NCBI GenBank assembly: GCA_002786025.1
Contig: NHNW01000052.1
Location: forward strand, 124,001 to 188,000
Source: Zasmidium citrigriseum
Lineage: Eukaryota > Ascomycota > Dothideomycetes > Mycosphaerellales > Mycosphaerellaceae
Length of the DNA stretch: 64,000 nt
Direction: 5' to 3'
Shown: in pieces, positions 10,781-21,273 of the stretch
Numbering within the stretch: the first letter of the stretch is position 1
How the letters are laid out: each line of letters begins with the position of its first letter
Position numbers and translations under genes: made by a program
Notes under the pieces: model-generated
Seen by the model: the letters and a program-made list of their open reading frames with translations, nothing else
Told to the model about the DNA's origin: nothing
Database searches by the model: none

Positions 10781-11579
10781 GTTTCAATCTTCGTGCCTTT
10801 ATTATAATTTGTCGATGAGATGTTGCGCGTCGCTGAACCGCAGTCTGCAATGAAGCTGCCTGCCTGCGCCCGCTACCAGCAGGTCTGGTGTAAAAGCTCA
10901 CAGAATAGCGAGCGAGCCAGCAGTGGTATGTTATTTCTCCCTACCTTGATCGCCGGCCGTACCAACAGATGATGACATGGCGTGTTCCGCAGCATTGGAT
11001 TCAGCAATTCGGGAGCAGCGCTGAAGGAATCAGGCAAGCCGATTCCACGCCGTCTGGAGATCTCCACGGGGCGGCTGCATTCCTATGCTACGGCTGAATA
11101 GCTGCTGTGCGTGGTCGTCGCAAAACATGGCATGGAAGCGGCAGGAGGAGGTGCAGAAATGGGCTCGCGCCTTGTCCGCGAAGAGAGAAACCTCGCACTG
11201 CCTTGCCTGATGTCAACGGCAAGGCGAAGCTGCCATCTGCATTGGAATCGTGGCTGCCTGGTACTCGCTCGTGCGTTACACGAGGGTTTGGATGATCTTC
11301 GCCTAAGGGTGGCAGTGATGTTCGAAGGAGCAGATGGCTTCCGAGGTCAAGATTTACGCAAGAAGGCGCTAGTCTCAACTAAGCTAGCTTTCATGCCTGA
11401 GGCACCAAAAGATATATCCATATTCTGTCGAACGCTTCAACGACTCGTCCCCGAAAGAAACAAAGCAAAGACATATCGCGATGTGCAATTTCCGGGGCTC
11501 GCCCGTCCGTGTCGCCAATGTGCATGCCTCTACTGCAAGTGGTCTCCTCAGGTCCATGACACTGCCATCCGACGCAGCA
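10781..11579. other. intergenic, 0.8 kb
   Basis: 5' flank of the gene ending at 9755 and 3' flank of the F-box gene. The plus-strand frame 11111-11605 is compositionally unlike a protein and overlaps the F-box 3' end. Nothing else seen. Confidence 0.45.
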
Positions 11580-12467
11580 TCACTCTGCCCTCAAGACCTT
11601 CTTAGAAAACTGAACCCACCAATCCTCCCCGACATCAACCTCCCTTCCCAGAACAGTCTCCAACCTCTTGACCTGCTCCGCCAAACTCGGCTGCTCTTGG
11701 TACTCATTCAACCCACATCCCAGCGCCTTTGCAACCCTCCCTTTCGGATCAGGCCAGTCGACCTTTGCTTTAACCTCCATCTTGAGCGGATTCGCCCCTG
11801 GCGACTGAGGCTTGGGCGGCTTCTTGTCCGTCATAGTCATGTCGTACATTCGTCCTATGGTCAAGGGCCGTTCGTCCGGAGAGCGGATCCGAACTGTTCG
11901 AGCCAGCTCGATCTTGTCGGTTCCGGAGATGAATTTGAAGGCGAGGTGGAAGACGACTTCGTGGACCGGTGGATTGGTGAGATAGAACGGTGACCAGACG
12001 TTCGGTTGAGCGAGATATTGGGATGCTGAAAAGCCAAACGACGGGCAGTCATGTACGCATATTTTGGGGAATGGTGGGCCCAGGACTTGTGATATCAACG
12101 GACATAACTTCCTCTTCGTCGGTGTGATATCGGTGGCTTGGAACGCTCCTAGAACGGGCTGAATCGTCAAGGTGGTGATTTCTTTGCACTCGAGGGTCTT
12201 CTGGAGCAAGGTGGAGTCGGAGACGATGCTTTTGAACTGCTTGCAGACCTTCTGGCAGATGACTAGGTCTGCAAACGGTAACGGTTCGAAAATCAGCTCC
12301 AGGAGTTCGGTCGGCAATGTCGAAATTTTGCATTCTGGCTTCCTTTTCGGAGTCCCCTTCTTCTTCGTCTTCTTCTTCTTGTGTCGGTGCGCCATGCTAA
12401 GGACATCCGCCTGTCGACAGCTGAGAGGAGTTGGTGAAGAAGGAGAGTCGTTCATGGAGGTTGTCAT
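11580..12467 (-). CDS. F-box protein (LCPLL subfamily)
   Basis: The frame is open from 12581. Candidate starts are 12581, 12467 and 12395; 12467 is used here and the choice is uncertain. A basic stretch (HRHKKKKTKKKGTPKRK) precedes the F-box STLPTELLELIFEPLPFADL followed by VICQKVCKQFKSIV. F-boxes bind Skp1 and bring substrates to SCF ubiquitin ligases. Downstream, KRKLCPLISQVLG matches the WTPA-(K/R)-LCPLL block of the F-box genes at 40492 and 39186, so the three appear to be one subfamily. The C-terminal half lacks LRR, WD40 or Kelch repeats. No intron is evident. Confidence 0.8.
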   Translation of the reverse strand: MTTSMNDSPSSPTPLSCRQADVLSMAHRHKKKKTKKKGTPKRKPECKISTLPTELLELIFEPLPFADLVICQKVCKQFKSIVSDSTLLQKTLECKEITTLTIQPVLGAFQATDITPTKRKLCPLISQVLGPPFPKICVHDCPSFGFSASQYLAQPNVWSPFYLTNPPVHEVVFHLAFKFISGTDKIELARTVRIRSPDERPLTIGRMYDMTMTDKKPPKPQSPGANPLKMEVKAKVDWPDPKGRVAKALGCGLNEYQEQPSLAEQVKRLETVLGREVDVGEDWWVQFSKKVLRAE

Positions 12468-12581
12468 GGCGGTATCTGTTCCCGTTTGATCGGCCAGCAT
12501 CCATCGGGTAACACAACAGCTGCCTGTCGTTGTCTTTGCATGGCTAATGCCGGTCGCCGCTGTTCCAATACAAACAGCCAA

Positions 12582-12995
12582 CGCATTTTCCGATATGATG
12601 ACGTTTGCCCAAGTCCCACATTGGCAACTTGAGAGGAAAAGGTCGGAAAAAGATGGCCGTTGATGTCATCAGTCATCCTTGTCAGGTTTCACAACACCGG
12701 ACTTGACTGGTCTTTCAAGCGAATATCACCGACATGGGTCGGTTTGATCCCGTGACACTCACGAATATTGAAACTGAAAGGCGTCGACGAAAAGCACTCC
12801 AATGCTTCATGGCCGTTTCTGGGCTCTTCGTGAAAGCGTATCATGTATCTGCCGTATCAGCGTAAACTCATCAATCATAACAACCATCAGCCGCTCGAAC
12901 GCTACAATGCTCCAACAACGATTCGCCGTAAAAGGACGGGAGTAGAGACATCACCTTACAACGCCATCGCTAACCACGCATCAATAATCCACCAC
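12582..12995. other. intergenic, about 0.4 kb
   Basis: Upstream region of the F-box gene and 3' flank of the next minus-strand gene. No element identified. Confidence 0.4.
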
Positions 12996-14693
12996 TCACA
13001 TACGTCGTCCATACGTCCGACACATCCCGGTCCACGTCTCGATGAACATCCTCGCATCTGTCACACCCATCAGCAAATGCACCAGAAAGGTTCGCCGAAA
13101 TGATGAATACATACCTTCATTCGTCGTAAAAGGCAACATATAATTCCCCTCAGCCGTCCTCGGCGGCTCATACCTCAAAGTAAAAACATACGGCGGCGGC
13201 CTCACAATAATGAAACTCACCACGCCATTACCCTCGAATTGCGCCCAGTCAGGATCGTCCGCCCATCGAGTGACGAAAGCAGTCCAGATGGGTACGTCCT
13301 TCTTCGAGCCCCTGAGTGGCGAGGCTTCGATTCGAACGGCTCCAGAGGCCTGGTCTCGGTACAGGCGGACAGCGTGCAGCATTCCCATATGCTTGATCTG
13401 TCCGGCGAAGAGCTCGACTTCGCCGTCTTCGCTAGCCAAGTCGAAAGAGTCGACGAGGTCGCGGTGGGCGACGCCGCGTTGATCCTGGCGTTTCATGGCG
13501 ACGAAGGTGTTGTGCAAGACGACAAGGCGTTCGTGGAAGATGAAGTTGAGACGAGCCCAGAGAGCATAGCGGCCGTTTCCTTGGCGGACTCGGCAGAGTT
13601 GTAAAGTGGAGCCTCTACGGATGATTTTGAGGTTCGTTAGCGGTTGTGAGAAGTGGAGTTGTTGACCGTGCACGTCTGTTGTCATGATGAGGATACGAGC
13701 CCGGAAGTCGGAGGGACGCCAGTAGAAACGGACCCAGAAGCGTTCTTGGTCGAAGGATAATTCGAGGACTCGCTGAAAGCCATCGCGGACGAGATGTTCC
13801 AGGGAGGCTGGGTCTGCTGTGCCGTGGCATACCGATCTTTCGACTGATTGGAAGGGCTGTTTGTATTCGGTAGTTGGATGTCGGCCATCAAAGACATTTT
13901 GCGCCCAATGGACCAGCGGTAGTGGAGTTGGTGGAATGTAAGGATCGTTTGAATAAGACGTCTGGCTTGACGACATCGTCTGCGAAGAACCAGACGAGAA
14001 GATAGGGGAGATGGGCGGCTCAGGAGCTGGTCCAAAGCCCGGTGGCCTTTCCCTCTCCCAACTCTCCCAGCTGTCTTCACTCGACGAGGCTGTCGGCGAG
14101 ATGGGGTATCCCGGCGGCTGTGGTCGCGAAGGCCTCCTCGGTCTTGGTTGCGGACGAGGCGTGCTCGCTCCTGAAATCGAACTGCGGCCATGCCTCCGCC
14201 GTGCGGCCTCCTGCGCCTGCAGCACATCCCTAACATCCCTCCTCAAATCGCCCAGACTTTCAGATCCATTCCCCTCCAAGATCTCATGCTGCGCCGTCAA
14301 AAAGTCCCGATACCACTCCAACCTCTCCAACAATCCAAACCTCTCCTCCTCCTCAAATCGATAATTCAAATCCTCCCACACCATCTGATCCGGCCTCTCC
14401 CTCGCCCTGGCAAACATAGTGAACAGCTCATCCAACGTCAACCGTAAACTTCGAAAAACCAACCCCAAATCCTCTTGGATTCGATAAAACGAAGGCCCAT
14501 ACTGCCTCGTACCCTCTTCATTATGGATCGCTCGCAAAGCCGAACTGATCGCAAACAGCTCACTCACAATCGCCGTGATCCTCGTCGCGCTCCGCGGCAG
14601 CGACTCGCGGAATTTATAAAGCCCATCCGCCGCGTCCTCTGACTCTTCCGCGTATCGTATCAGGCTCTGTTCGCGATTGTCCAGTCCCGCCAT
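12996..14693 (-). CDS. uncharacterised fungal protein with helical N-terminal domain
   Basis: Exon 14693-13115, then a probable 57-nt intron (13114-13058: GTATGT donor, branch TGCTGATG, CAG acceptor), then 13057-12996, giving 546 aa. The intron is a multiple of three without a stop, so unspliced reading also works (565 aa). Residues 1-170 are helical and charged, ending in RFGLLERLEWYRDFLTAQHE. A Ser/Pro-rich low-complexity linker with many PPG and SSS tracts spans about 175-265. The C-terminal 280 residues look globular with alternating strands (FWVRFYWRPSDFRARILIMT). I do not recognise a family; fungal proteins of this build are common but unstudied. Confidence 0.75.
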   Translation of the reverse strand: MAGLDNREQSLIRYAEESEDAADGLYKFRESLPRSATRITAIVSELFAISSALRAIHNEEGTRQYGPSFYRIQEDLGLVFRSLRLTLDELFTMFARARERPDQMVWEDLNYRFEEEERFGLLERLEWYRDFLTAQHEILEGNGSESLGDLRRDVRDVLQAQEAARRRHGRSSISGASTPRPQPRPRRPSRPQPPGYPISPTASSSEDSWESWERERPPGFGPAPEPPISPIFSSGSSQTMSSSQTSYSNDPYIPPTPLPLVHWAQNVFDGRHPTTEYKQPFQSVERSVCHGTADPASLEHLVRDGFQRVLELSFDQERFWVRFYWRPSDFRARILIMTTDVHGQQLHFSQPLTNLKIIRRGSTLQLCRVRQGNGRYALWARLNFIFHERLVVLHNTFVAMKRQDQRGVAHRDLVDSFDLASEDGEVELFAGQIKHMGMLHAVRLYRDQASGAVRIEASPLRGSKKDVPIWTAFVTRWADDPDWAQFEGNGVVSFIIVRPPPYVFTLRYEPPRTAEGNYMLPFTTNEGMYSSFRRTFLVHLLMGVTDARMFIETWTGMCRTYGRRM

Positions 14694-15847
14694 GCTATTC
14701 GCTCAAGGCCCAAGGAGCCGGCGCTTGTGACTCGAGGTTCCGTCGTGTTGGTGTGCTCGTCCGCGGGGTCTCATTGGTTAGACTGCCGCCGACATGCCTA
14801 AGGCATTCCTCTTGGTGGTGGCAGCCTGGGAGGAGGGCGTGGTGGTTCTTGGGGGAGGGAGTCACACCGTCCGGACACAGAATCTCTGGACCCTATCCTG
14901 GACTGGTACTACGTGAGGGCGCAAAATTCTGTACTTCCCGCTGCGCGGATGAGCTGGCGTCCCGTTTCCAGAAAGTGATGGGTGGGGCATCGTTCACCGG
15001 TCGAGAGAGCTTGGTATTTTTCATGATGTTTTTGCGTGGAATGTAGAAGAATGTTTGATGGGAGACAATGAGATGTAGCAAGAGCAAAGAGTGTACGTTC
15101 TTTTGGACTGAACTCAATCTTTGATATTGCTGGGGAGGACCATGCTGCCGTCGCCGTCGCCCTACCTGATGCAGCCAATCAGCTGGGAGAGAGAATCGCA
15201 CAAAGCTGAACGAGACGTTTGAAAAGAAGCTGTGATGAAAAATAGACTGGAAGATAGACGACGATGGCAAAGGGTGAAGTCAACTCTGAAACACAACACC
15301 GCCTCTGGGCGCCTGAGGCATGAGGGCGGTCAAAGCGCTTGCCGATCCGCGAAATGAAGCAAAATACAGCCAGCAAACTTGGACTGTTTCTCTTCGCATC
15401 GTCAACGGAACCCCCGGCGTTCAACACGTCGAACACCAGATTCGCCCGAAGGAACGCTGATATGAGAGCAATACGAGAGCAAAAAGAAGAAGGATGCGTT
15501 ATGGCCTGCAGCCAGGCGGCTGCAAAGGCACTGCATTCATGCACCGGTAACAGCCAAATCTGCCACACTAATCATGTGAAAAGCCATAGGCCCTGGGTAT
15601 CATCGTCATATCCTCAAAGAACGCCTCGAAGGTCTGTCCTTCTCATGACCCTGCTGATGATATCTCGAACGCCGATTCCCGATGCAATCCATATCCATAC
15701 GCATCCCCTCAAAGTCGATTAAAGATACTTGCAAGAGCTGAAGCTGTGTGTTGTCGAAGGACAGGCATGATTCCATGAGAAACGCCGGATGGTCCAAGAG
15801 CGAGGCCGTATGCAAGAGTCGTAGATGTCGAGGCTGAGGGACTTGCT
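14694..15847. other. intergenic, 1.15 kb
   Basis: Several overlapping frames up to 129 codons occur but none carries domains, consistent codon use or splice sites. Seen as the upstream region of the gene at 12996 plus the 3' flank of the acidic protein gene. Confidence 0.45.
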
Positions 15848-16485
15848 TTACACAAACTCGTAGTCCTCGTCCTCGGCGGGAACGATTACGGCCTGCTCAG
15901 CAGCCTTCTTGCCCTTGCGCTTCTTATCTGGCGATGGAGCAACGGCCTCGCCGTCGGAGTCCAGGAGCTCGTACTCGCTCTTGACCAGCTTCACAGTCTC
16001 CCGCTCCTCAAACTTCTCAACAGCCTTGGCGAGAGCAACGTTCAGGATCTGGCTGCCCTTGGTTGGGCCACGAGCAGCATCGAACGAATACGTAACACCG
16101 GCATCGACAGGTGGGGAAGGAGTCTCGTCATACTCGTCGGAGGCGCTGCCCGAAGACTCATCGGTCATGGCGGCGCCCTCGAGCATGTCATGCTTGCGGG
16201 CGATCTTGGTGCCATGGGCGAGCGAAGCTACGGCGCTCTTCTCCTCGCGTCGCTTGAGGTTGTACTCCCTGCAAAGAGCTAGATGTCAGCTACATCCTTC
16301 GAGGACTGGGGAAGCTTATGGGTGACTCACGTCTCCGATGGCCGGTATGGACGCGGCTTGCCTACAGCCCTGCCCACGCCTTCAGAGGTTCCCAAGGCCC
16401 ACTTGTGCTTGCGAGCAGCGTCGCGCTTGTACGACTGAGCAGTGCTGCGGAGGTCGGCCTGGGAGAAGGTCTGCTCAGTGGACAT
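15848..16485 (-). CDS. conserved small acidic fungal protein, function unknown
   Basis: Exons 16485-16331 and 16268-15848, joined by a 62-nt GTGAGT...GCAG intron, give 191 aa. The start MSTEQTFSQADLRSTAQSYK was preferred to an upstream in-frame ATG (16587) because the extension looks like 5' leader. The N-terminus is basic (KRDAARKHKWALGTSEGVGR). The middle is Ser/Asp/Glu-rich, and a predicted helix (LAKAVEKFEERETVKLVKSE) leads to a basic KKRKGKK cluster and an acidic DEDYEFV end. The basic cluster could be a nuclear signal. The intron joins two blocks of continuous charge pattern. I do not recognise the family. Confidence 0.7.
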
Positions 16486-17491
16486 GTTGTCTGAAGGTTC
16501 CTTGACGCGTCGGAGAGTGTTGGTGATTCGAAGAGTCGATGCTATCGCGTCGATTGGAGCTGGTTGGAAGGTTGACTGGATGGTCACCTTGATGTCTGGG
16601 TGGTGTGAAGTTGGTGATGGAGTAGTCGTTCGCAGGTCGGAGGATCAGGTGAGTAGGGAAGGGCGTTTATTGTCGACGGATGTCGGAAAACAAAGAATCG
16701 AAACAGCAGCTACGTGATTACGGCAGGTATGATGCTTGATCAAAGACAGCAGTGAAGGCCGTTTGAGGCGTGACTGCTCGGGCTGAGTCACGGGGCTGAG
16801 GCTCGGGGTTCCGACGATACGATGAGTCTACCCAGGCAGTGCTGGGTCTGGATTGATGAATTGATGATGAATCGGGAGGAGAAGGCTTGCACAAAGCTGA
16901 TCCTCGTTCTATAAGCAGAGCAAAGAGCACGTCAATGGGCGTCTTTGTTGTGATTATCAAGGCAACGCTCCGGAGGTGGGGAGCACGATAAGAGACATGC
17001 GCCACGGCGGCACGCTTCGTAGGTTCGTCATGGGGCATGAACGTGGTGACAACGAGTGGCTCACGGAAGCGTCGCGCAGCAGAGGGATGACCGAGGTCAT
17101 CAAACAGGCTGGGGGCGAGGCGGTATTCCGGCTTCGTTGTTTTGTTGATGATAGCGACGTGAGCTCTTCCCGGTCGACGCGGCAGCACCCCGCGACGTCA
17201 GAGAGAGCTGCATGCAAGCACTCAACCTGCAGCGAGAGCTCGAGCTCTCTCAATCCAGCGTCTATTTCGGTCGGCGGGCTCCGGACCAGGCACATTCCTG
17301 TCTCGCATCACGGCACGTGTTGAGGGCATTCGCTGGAGCGCTGGCGGAGACGGCGGTGAAGTTGTTCATGCGTGTTCACTACTGATCTCACTCCCATAGC
17401 ATTCCATCCATCCAGCTCATCCCGGAGTGGCAACGAAAGCGGCGGTACATACAACATCGATCGGATCGCTCAGTCTGGGCGGCTGCAGCGC
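16486..17491. other. intergenic, 1 kb
   Basis: Lies between the minus-strand acidic protein gene (its promoter side) and the 3' end of ATL. Open frames on both strands here overlap each other and show no family features. Nothing else seen. Confidence 0.4.
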
Positions 17492-18083
17492 CTACCCACC
17501 CTCTTCGCGTGACTCTTCTTCGCTTGGGAGACGATTAGGAAACCAGCCGTACAAGTTCCAGTCGACAGTTCGCTCGCCGAGATCCCCACGTCCAACCTCC
17601 ACTCCTTCAGTGCTGAGCACGCGTTCTTGGTTCGCCGCGCCGTTCGTTCCTCTGAATCCGACCGAGTCAGCTGGACATAGCCACCCGCGAGAGATGACGA
17701 CAGAAAACTCACCTCTGGCTGATGACCCCTTTGGAGTTGATGACTCTCTGCCACGGGACTGTGTCACTGTTGTAGCGAGCGTCTGGCTGGTCTGTCGCCG
17801 ATGGAAGGTACTTCAGGCACATCCCGACTTGACTGTGTTTCAAGCATCAGCTTTGCACGTTTGTAAGACGCAGCAGTGTCGCCTCACCGGGGCCGCTCAG
17901 CTACGCAGAGTCTTTAGCAACCAGGCTGTTGGTAATCGTTCTTGCTATGTACTCACGGTATCCAAGAAGCGTTGCGATATGGCCGTAGCTTGTCACTTTC
18001 CCGTACGGAATTTCTTGAACGGCTCGGTATACCATCGTGTACCATGACGCTGCCTCATCTGATCGTGGCATTGTCGTCGTCAC
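17492..18083 (-). CDS. atl1: alkyltransferase-like (ATL) DNA lesion recognition protein
   Basis: Four exons: 18083-17957, 17900-17888 (13 nt), 17832-17713 and 17651-17492, giving 139 aa. The product aligns with the MGMT DNA-binding domain: YRAVQEIPYGKVTSYGHIAT, then RPRQVGMCLKYLPS and VPWQRVINSKGVISQRGTNG. The MGMT active site PCHR is PWQR here, with Trp74 in place of the methyl-accepting Cys, which defines ATL proteins. Such proteins (S. pombe Atl1) flip O6-alkylguanine and recruit nucleotide excision repair instead of repairing it. All junctions use consensus GT/AG. The 13-nt exon supplies the PERPR turn, and without it the frame is lost. Divergent from CWC26 across 154 bp. Confidence 0.9.
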
Positions 18084-18237
18084 TCACATTGTTGTCTTGT
18101 GCACAGAACCTCACGCCCTTCGATCAAGTTTGGGTTTGAGGAAAGTGCGGCCTGAGGCACCCCTGCAGTATCATGGGCGACCTCTCTCGAAGTTCAACTT
18201 TCCAGTCCAAACCATCATTTCAACACACAACCCCACC
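18084..18237. promoter_or_regulatory. bidirectional promoter of ATL and CWC26
   Basis: Only 154 bp separate the two start codons, so both genes must share this region. The CWC26 side is rich in C and A just before the ATG (caacacacaaccccaccATG), a usual fungal leader. No TATA box seen. Confidence 0.6.
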
Positions 18238-19239
18238 ATGTCTCTCGCCGACTACCTCGCAAAGAACTACCTCTCCGCAGACTCCAAACCCTCCAAAAAG
18301 CGCAAAAGAAAAGACGCCGCCAAATCCGAAGGCCTTGTAATCGCCGACGACGACGTAAATACCTGGACCAAGCAAACCACCAAAACAGGCGACGAAGACG
18401 ACGAAGATGCGCCCACGATCGTCGGCGGCGCATTATCAGGAGGTCTAAATAAACCGACGAAGAAGTCAAAATGGGTCCGAGTAGGAGCGGAGGCGCCGAA
18501 AGATGCAGAGCAAGCGGCTGCGGATGCGATTCTGGCGGATGCGCAGAAGGAGGTGAAGGCGAGGGCGCAGGATGATGATGACGATCCCGCGGTCGTTGGA
18601 GAAGATGGTGGAGAGTATGATGGACCGACGATGGCGAATGGGGCTATGGCGGGGTTGCAAACTGCGGAGCAAGTCACTGCTGCTTTGAAGAAGAAGCAGA
18701 AAGCGGAGATGAGAGCGATGAAAGCGGCGGGGCTAGACTCGGGAGGACTGGCACAGCAGACGATCTATCGAGACGCGTCAGGGCGGATGATTAATGTGAA
18801 GGAGAAGAAGGCGGAGCAAGAGGAGAAGGCGAAGGAGGATGAGAGGAAGCAGAAAGAGGAGTTGGAAGCGAGGAAGGGTGATGTGCAAAGGAGGGAGAAG
18901 GAGGAGAGGAGGCAGGAGTTGCAAGAGGCAAAGGTCATGACTGTGGCGAGACATGCGGATGATGCGAAGATGAATGAGGAGTTGAAGGAGAGGGAGAGGT
19001 GGAATGATCCTATGGCACAACTGCTGGCCACGAAGAAGACGAGTACGAAGGGCGGGAAGAGCAAGAGCAGTGCGAAGACGTATCAGGGTGCATTTGAGCC
19101 GAATCGGTATGGCATACGGCCGGGCTGGAGGTGGGATGGTGTGGATAGAAGTAATGGGTTTGAGAGGAAGTGGTTCGCGGCAAGGAATAAGCAAAGGGAC
19201 AGGGAAGCCCTGGAATATGCCTGGACACTGGACGAGTAA
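18238..19239 (+). CDS. CWC26: pre-mRNA splicing factor CWC26 (Bud13; RES complex)
   Basis: A single exon of 333 aa starting MSLADYLAKNYL, the typical Bud13 N-terminus, followed by a Lys/Arg block (SKKRKRKD). A long charged coiled-coil region covers roughly residues 200-270. The family signature is at the C-terminus: DPMAQLL, then YQGAFEPNRYGIRPGWRWDG and DRSNGFERKWFAARN. Bud13/Cwc26 with Pml1 and Snu17 forms the RES (retention and splicing) complex on the Bact spliceosome. The frame is open further upstream, but the Met at 18238 is preferred by homology and by the C/A-rich leader. Confidence 0.88.
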   Translation: MSLADYLAKNYLSADSKPSKKRKRKDAAKSEGLVIADDDVNTWTKQTTKTGDEDDEDAPTIVGGALSGGLNKPTKKSKWVRVGAEAPKDAEQAAADAILADAQKEVKARAQDDDDDPAVVGEDGGEYDGPTMANGAMAGLQTAEQVTAALKKKQKAEMRAMKAAGLDSGGLAQQTIYRDASGRMINVKEKKAEQEEKAKEDERKQKEELEARKGDVQRREKEERRQELQEAKVMTVARHADDAKMNEELKERERWNDPMAQLLATKKTSTKGGKSKSSAKTYQGAFEPNRYGIRPGWRWDGVDRSNGFERKWFAARNKQRDREALEYAWTLDE

Positions 19240-19499
19240 CGAACGAATTTTCTGTGCTTATTGCACATCAGAACTTTACTTCACATCGCGGGGATGCTCA
19301 TAATGTTCTGCTACCGTCAAGTCTGGCTATAGACGGCATTCGCCGCATGACCTGACCCAATCTAGGACTCATATTTCAAGATGCAGAGTTGCTGATGACG
19401 ATTCTCCCATCTGTCTCAATCCCGCAGGTCGATCTCAACGCTCTTTGCCCCGACTCAAGAGCTTGATGGAGAATGCATGCGCGGGCGATTTCTCGCTCC

Positions 19500-20291
19500 T
19501 CATTTCTCGTTCAGGTCCTTCACCAAGTCCCATGCGCTCGAGAATGACTCCTTCTGGTCGAGCTCCTCCCTGCGAAAGCCGTAATAATCCCAGCGTTCAA
19601 TAACGCAACTAGTCGTGCAAAACGGACACTCAAACCAATGCGTTCTTAGACCATCGACCAAATCCTGCAAATTGATCCCTTTCGGATTCGAGATGGTGAA
19701 GTGTTTGCCCGTTCGGTCGCAGCTGACTCTCACTGCCTCACACGCAGGCTGGGTGAACAGCATTCGCCTCCAGCTTGCGTCCTTTGCGTGCAAAGCTTCC
19801 ATCTCTGCGACACTTCTTGGGCCGATATCTTGAGCGTGCTCATGGTCATCCTCTTCATCCTCGTCATCCTCGTAATCGACGTCTTCAACGTTGTACGCAG
19901 ACCTGTCAAAGACAGGTGACACAAATCCGACGTGCAAGATTGAGATCATGTCGGCCCACTCGGTGATGATAAAACGACGCATCAGTGGGTTGATGACAGG
20001 TGTGGTCATGCGGCGCTCGCTGGTGTGATACCATAAGCCGTATTCGATCCCGCATAGACGATCATTCGTGCCGTCGCTCTCCCAACGCACGCAGTCCTTT
20101 CCAGTAGGCCGGTAGAAGAGAGCTCTCTGTGCCTTGCTGGACTCTTCGACACTCTTCTTCCAGAACTTGCAAACTCTCTGCGATAGCAGCAAGTCATTCA
20201 GAGGAAGGTAGAGCAAGATGTTTTCGAGAAGCTCGGCAGTGTGTAGTGCAGCATGCGTCGCTGGTGTGTCCGCCGCTGCTGCCGACGCCAT
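19500..20291 (-). CDS. F-box protein (ASWR-QP subfamily)
   Basis: A single exon of 263 aa. Residues 17-50 are an F-box (TAELLENILLYLPLNDLLLS, then QRVCKFWKKSV). An acidic stretch (DYEDDEDEEDDHE) follows the middle domain. Then comes the family block ASWRRMLFTQPACEAVRVSC, a predicted helix LQDLVDGLRTHWFEC and a C-x2-C pair (ECPFC). The same order recurs in the F-box genes at 20581, 27514 and 54656, so this C-terminal domain probably forms the substrate-binding unit of an SCF ligase. The substrate is unknown. Divergent from the F-box gene at 20581. Confidence 0.85.
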   Translation of the reverse strand: MASAAAADTPATHAALHTAELLENILLYLPLNDLLLSQRVCKFWKKSVEESSKAQRALFYRPTGKDCVRWESDGTNDRLCGIEYGLWYHTSERRMTTPVINPLMRRFIITEWADMISILHVGFVSPVFDRSAYNVEDVDYEDDEDEEDDHEHAQDIGPRSVAEMEALHAKDASWRRMLFTQPACEAVRVSCDRTGKHFTISNPKGINLQDLVDGLRTHWFECPFCTTSCVIERWDYYGFRREELDQKESFSSAWDLVKDLNEK

Positions 20292-20580
20292 GGTGGTGAG
20301 GTGATGATTTGTTGTTTGTTGTGATGTGGTGTTGGAAGTTGAAGGCGGAGATCAGACGAGGCAGCACATGTTTTCGCGCTTTACTAGCCGAAAGCTTAAG
20401 TCGCTGTTCAAAAGGCAGGCGCGATGTTTGCGCCATCCTTCCTCAAGATTCACTCGCCGCAAGCTTGTTACGCCACTTGGTCCGTGCGACCCAGTCGCAG
20501 CTGCCGAGCAATCAGCGACTGCCACCGTCTCTCCTCGAACAACAGCAAGACACCGACTCTACCACTACCTCGAAGCAGCC
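20292..20580. promoter_or_regulatory. shared upstream region of a divergent F-box pair
   Basis: 289 bp separate two head-to-head F-box genes of the same subfamily. This suggests duplication by inversion and possible co-regulation. The plus-strand frame is open from 20326, but the encoded stretch lacks family features, so it is taken as leader. Confidence 0.5.
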
Positions 20581-21273
20581 ATGGCCGACTCATCTGCCGG
20601 CGAACCGCCCGAATCTGACGCCGCCTCAATCAAGGTCTTTGAGACCTACGAACTCCTCGAGAACATCCTGCTTCACCTCCCACTACAAGACCTTCTGCTA
20701 TCACAAGCTGTCTGCAAACAATGGTCGGCGGTCATTAACAACTCCCTTCCGATCCAGCGGGCGCTCTTCAAGAAACCCTTCAACAAGAATCTGATCCGCT
20801 CCGATGTTTCCCACACCGACAGAGCCAGCGACAAGAAACAGCGACATTACATTGACTCGAACGGAAAAGAGATCACAATTCAGAGAAAGCCAGTCTTGAA
20901 CCCTTTCTTGATTCGCTTACTGGAAGAGGTCTACTACGAACCGCGCCTCGTTCCTCTCGCTCTATCCGCCCGCGATGAGACGCAGAGCAAGACCCGCGCA
21001 TGTGCATCCTGGCGCACGATGTATTTCAGCCAGCCTGCGGTGGGCACAGTGAAGCTTGTGTGCTGTGGGAAGGATGTGACAGGGCCAAGGGATGCCGAAG
21101 GTGTCAAGCTGGGTAGTCTTGTTGACTACGTCAAGATGCATGTGCCCGGATGTGCATCGTGCGCCCTCACTACATCCCGTCCACGAGGAATGTGTCTGCA
21201 CTGGATGATGCATTCAATATTGACTATGCAGGCGGCGACCGGTGCGGAAATGTTGGAGCTGTTCGGGCGCTGA
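20581..21273 (+). CDS. F-box protein (ASWR-QP subfamily)
   Basis: A single exon of 230 aa. The F-box TYELLENILLHLPLQDLLLS with QAVCKQWSAVINN begins near residue 20. A middle domain around NPFLIRLLEEVYYEPR is followed by the subfamily block ASWRTMYFSQPAVGTVKLVC and LGSLVDYVKMHVPGCASC, with a C-x2-C pair matching that of its divergent neighbour. The start at 20581 was chosen because MADSSAGEPPESDAA is a typical short disordered lead into the F-box, while the upstream in-frame extension (from 20326) is Arg-rich leader-like sequence. Likely an SCF substrate adaptor. Confidence 0.85.
   Translation: MADSSAGEPPESDAASIKVFETYELLENILLHLPLQDLLLSQAVCKQWSAVINNSLPIQRALFKKPFNKNLIRSDVSHTDRASDKKQRHYIDSNGKEITIQRKPVLNPFLIRLLEEVYYEPRLVPLALSARDETQSKTRACASWRTMYFSQPAVGTVKLVCCGKDVTGPRDAEGVKLGSLVDYVKMHVPGCASCALTTSRPRGMCLHWMMHSILTMQAATGAEMLELFGR

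Noticed and set aside
17427..18047. 206-codon plus-strand frame
   Set aside because: It lies opposite the four-exon ATL gene, whose reconstruction matches a known family throughout.
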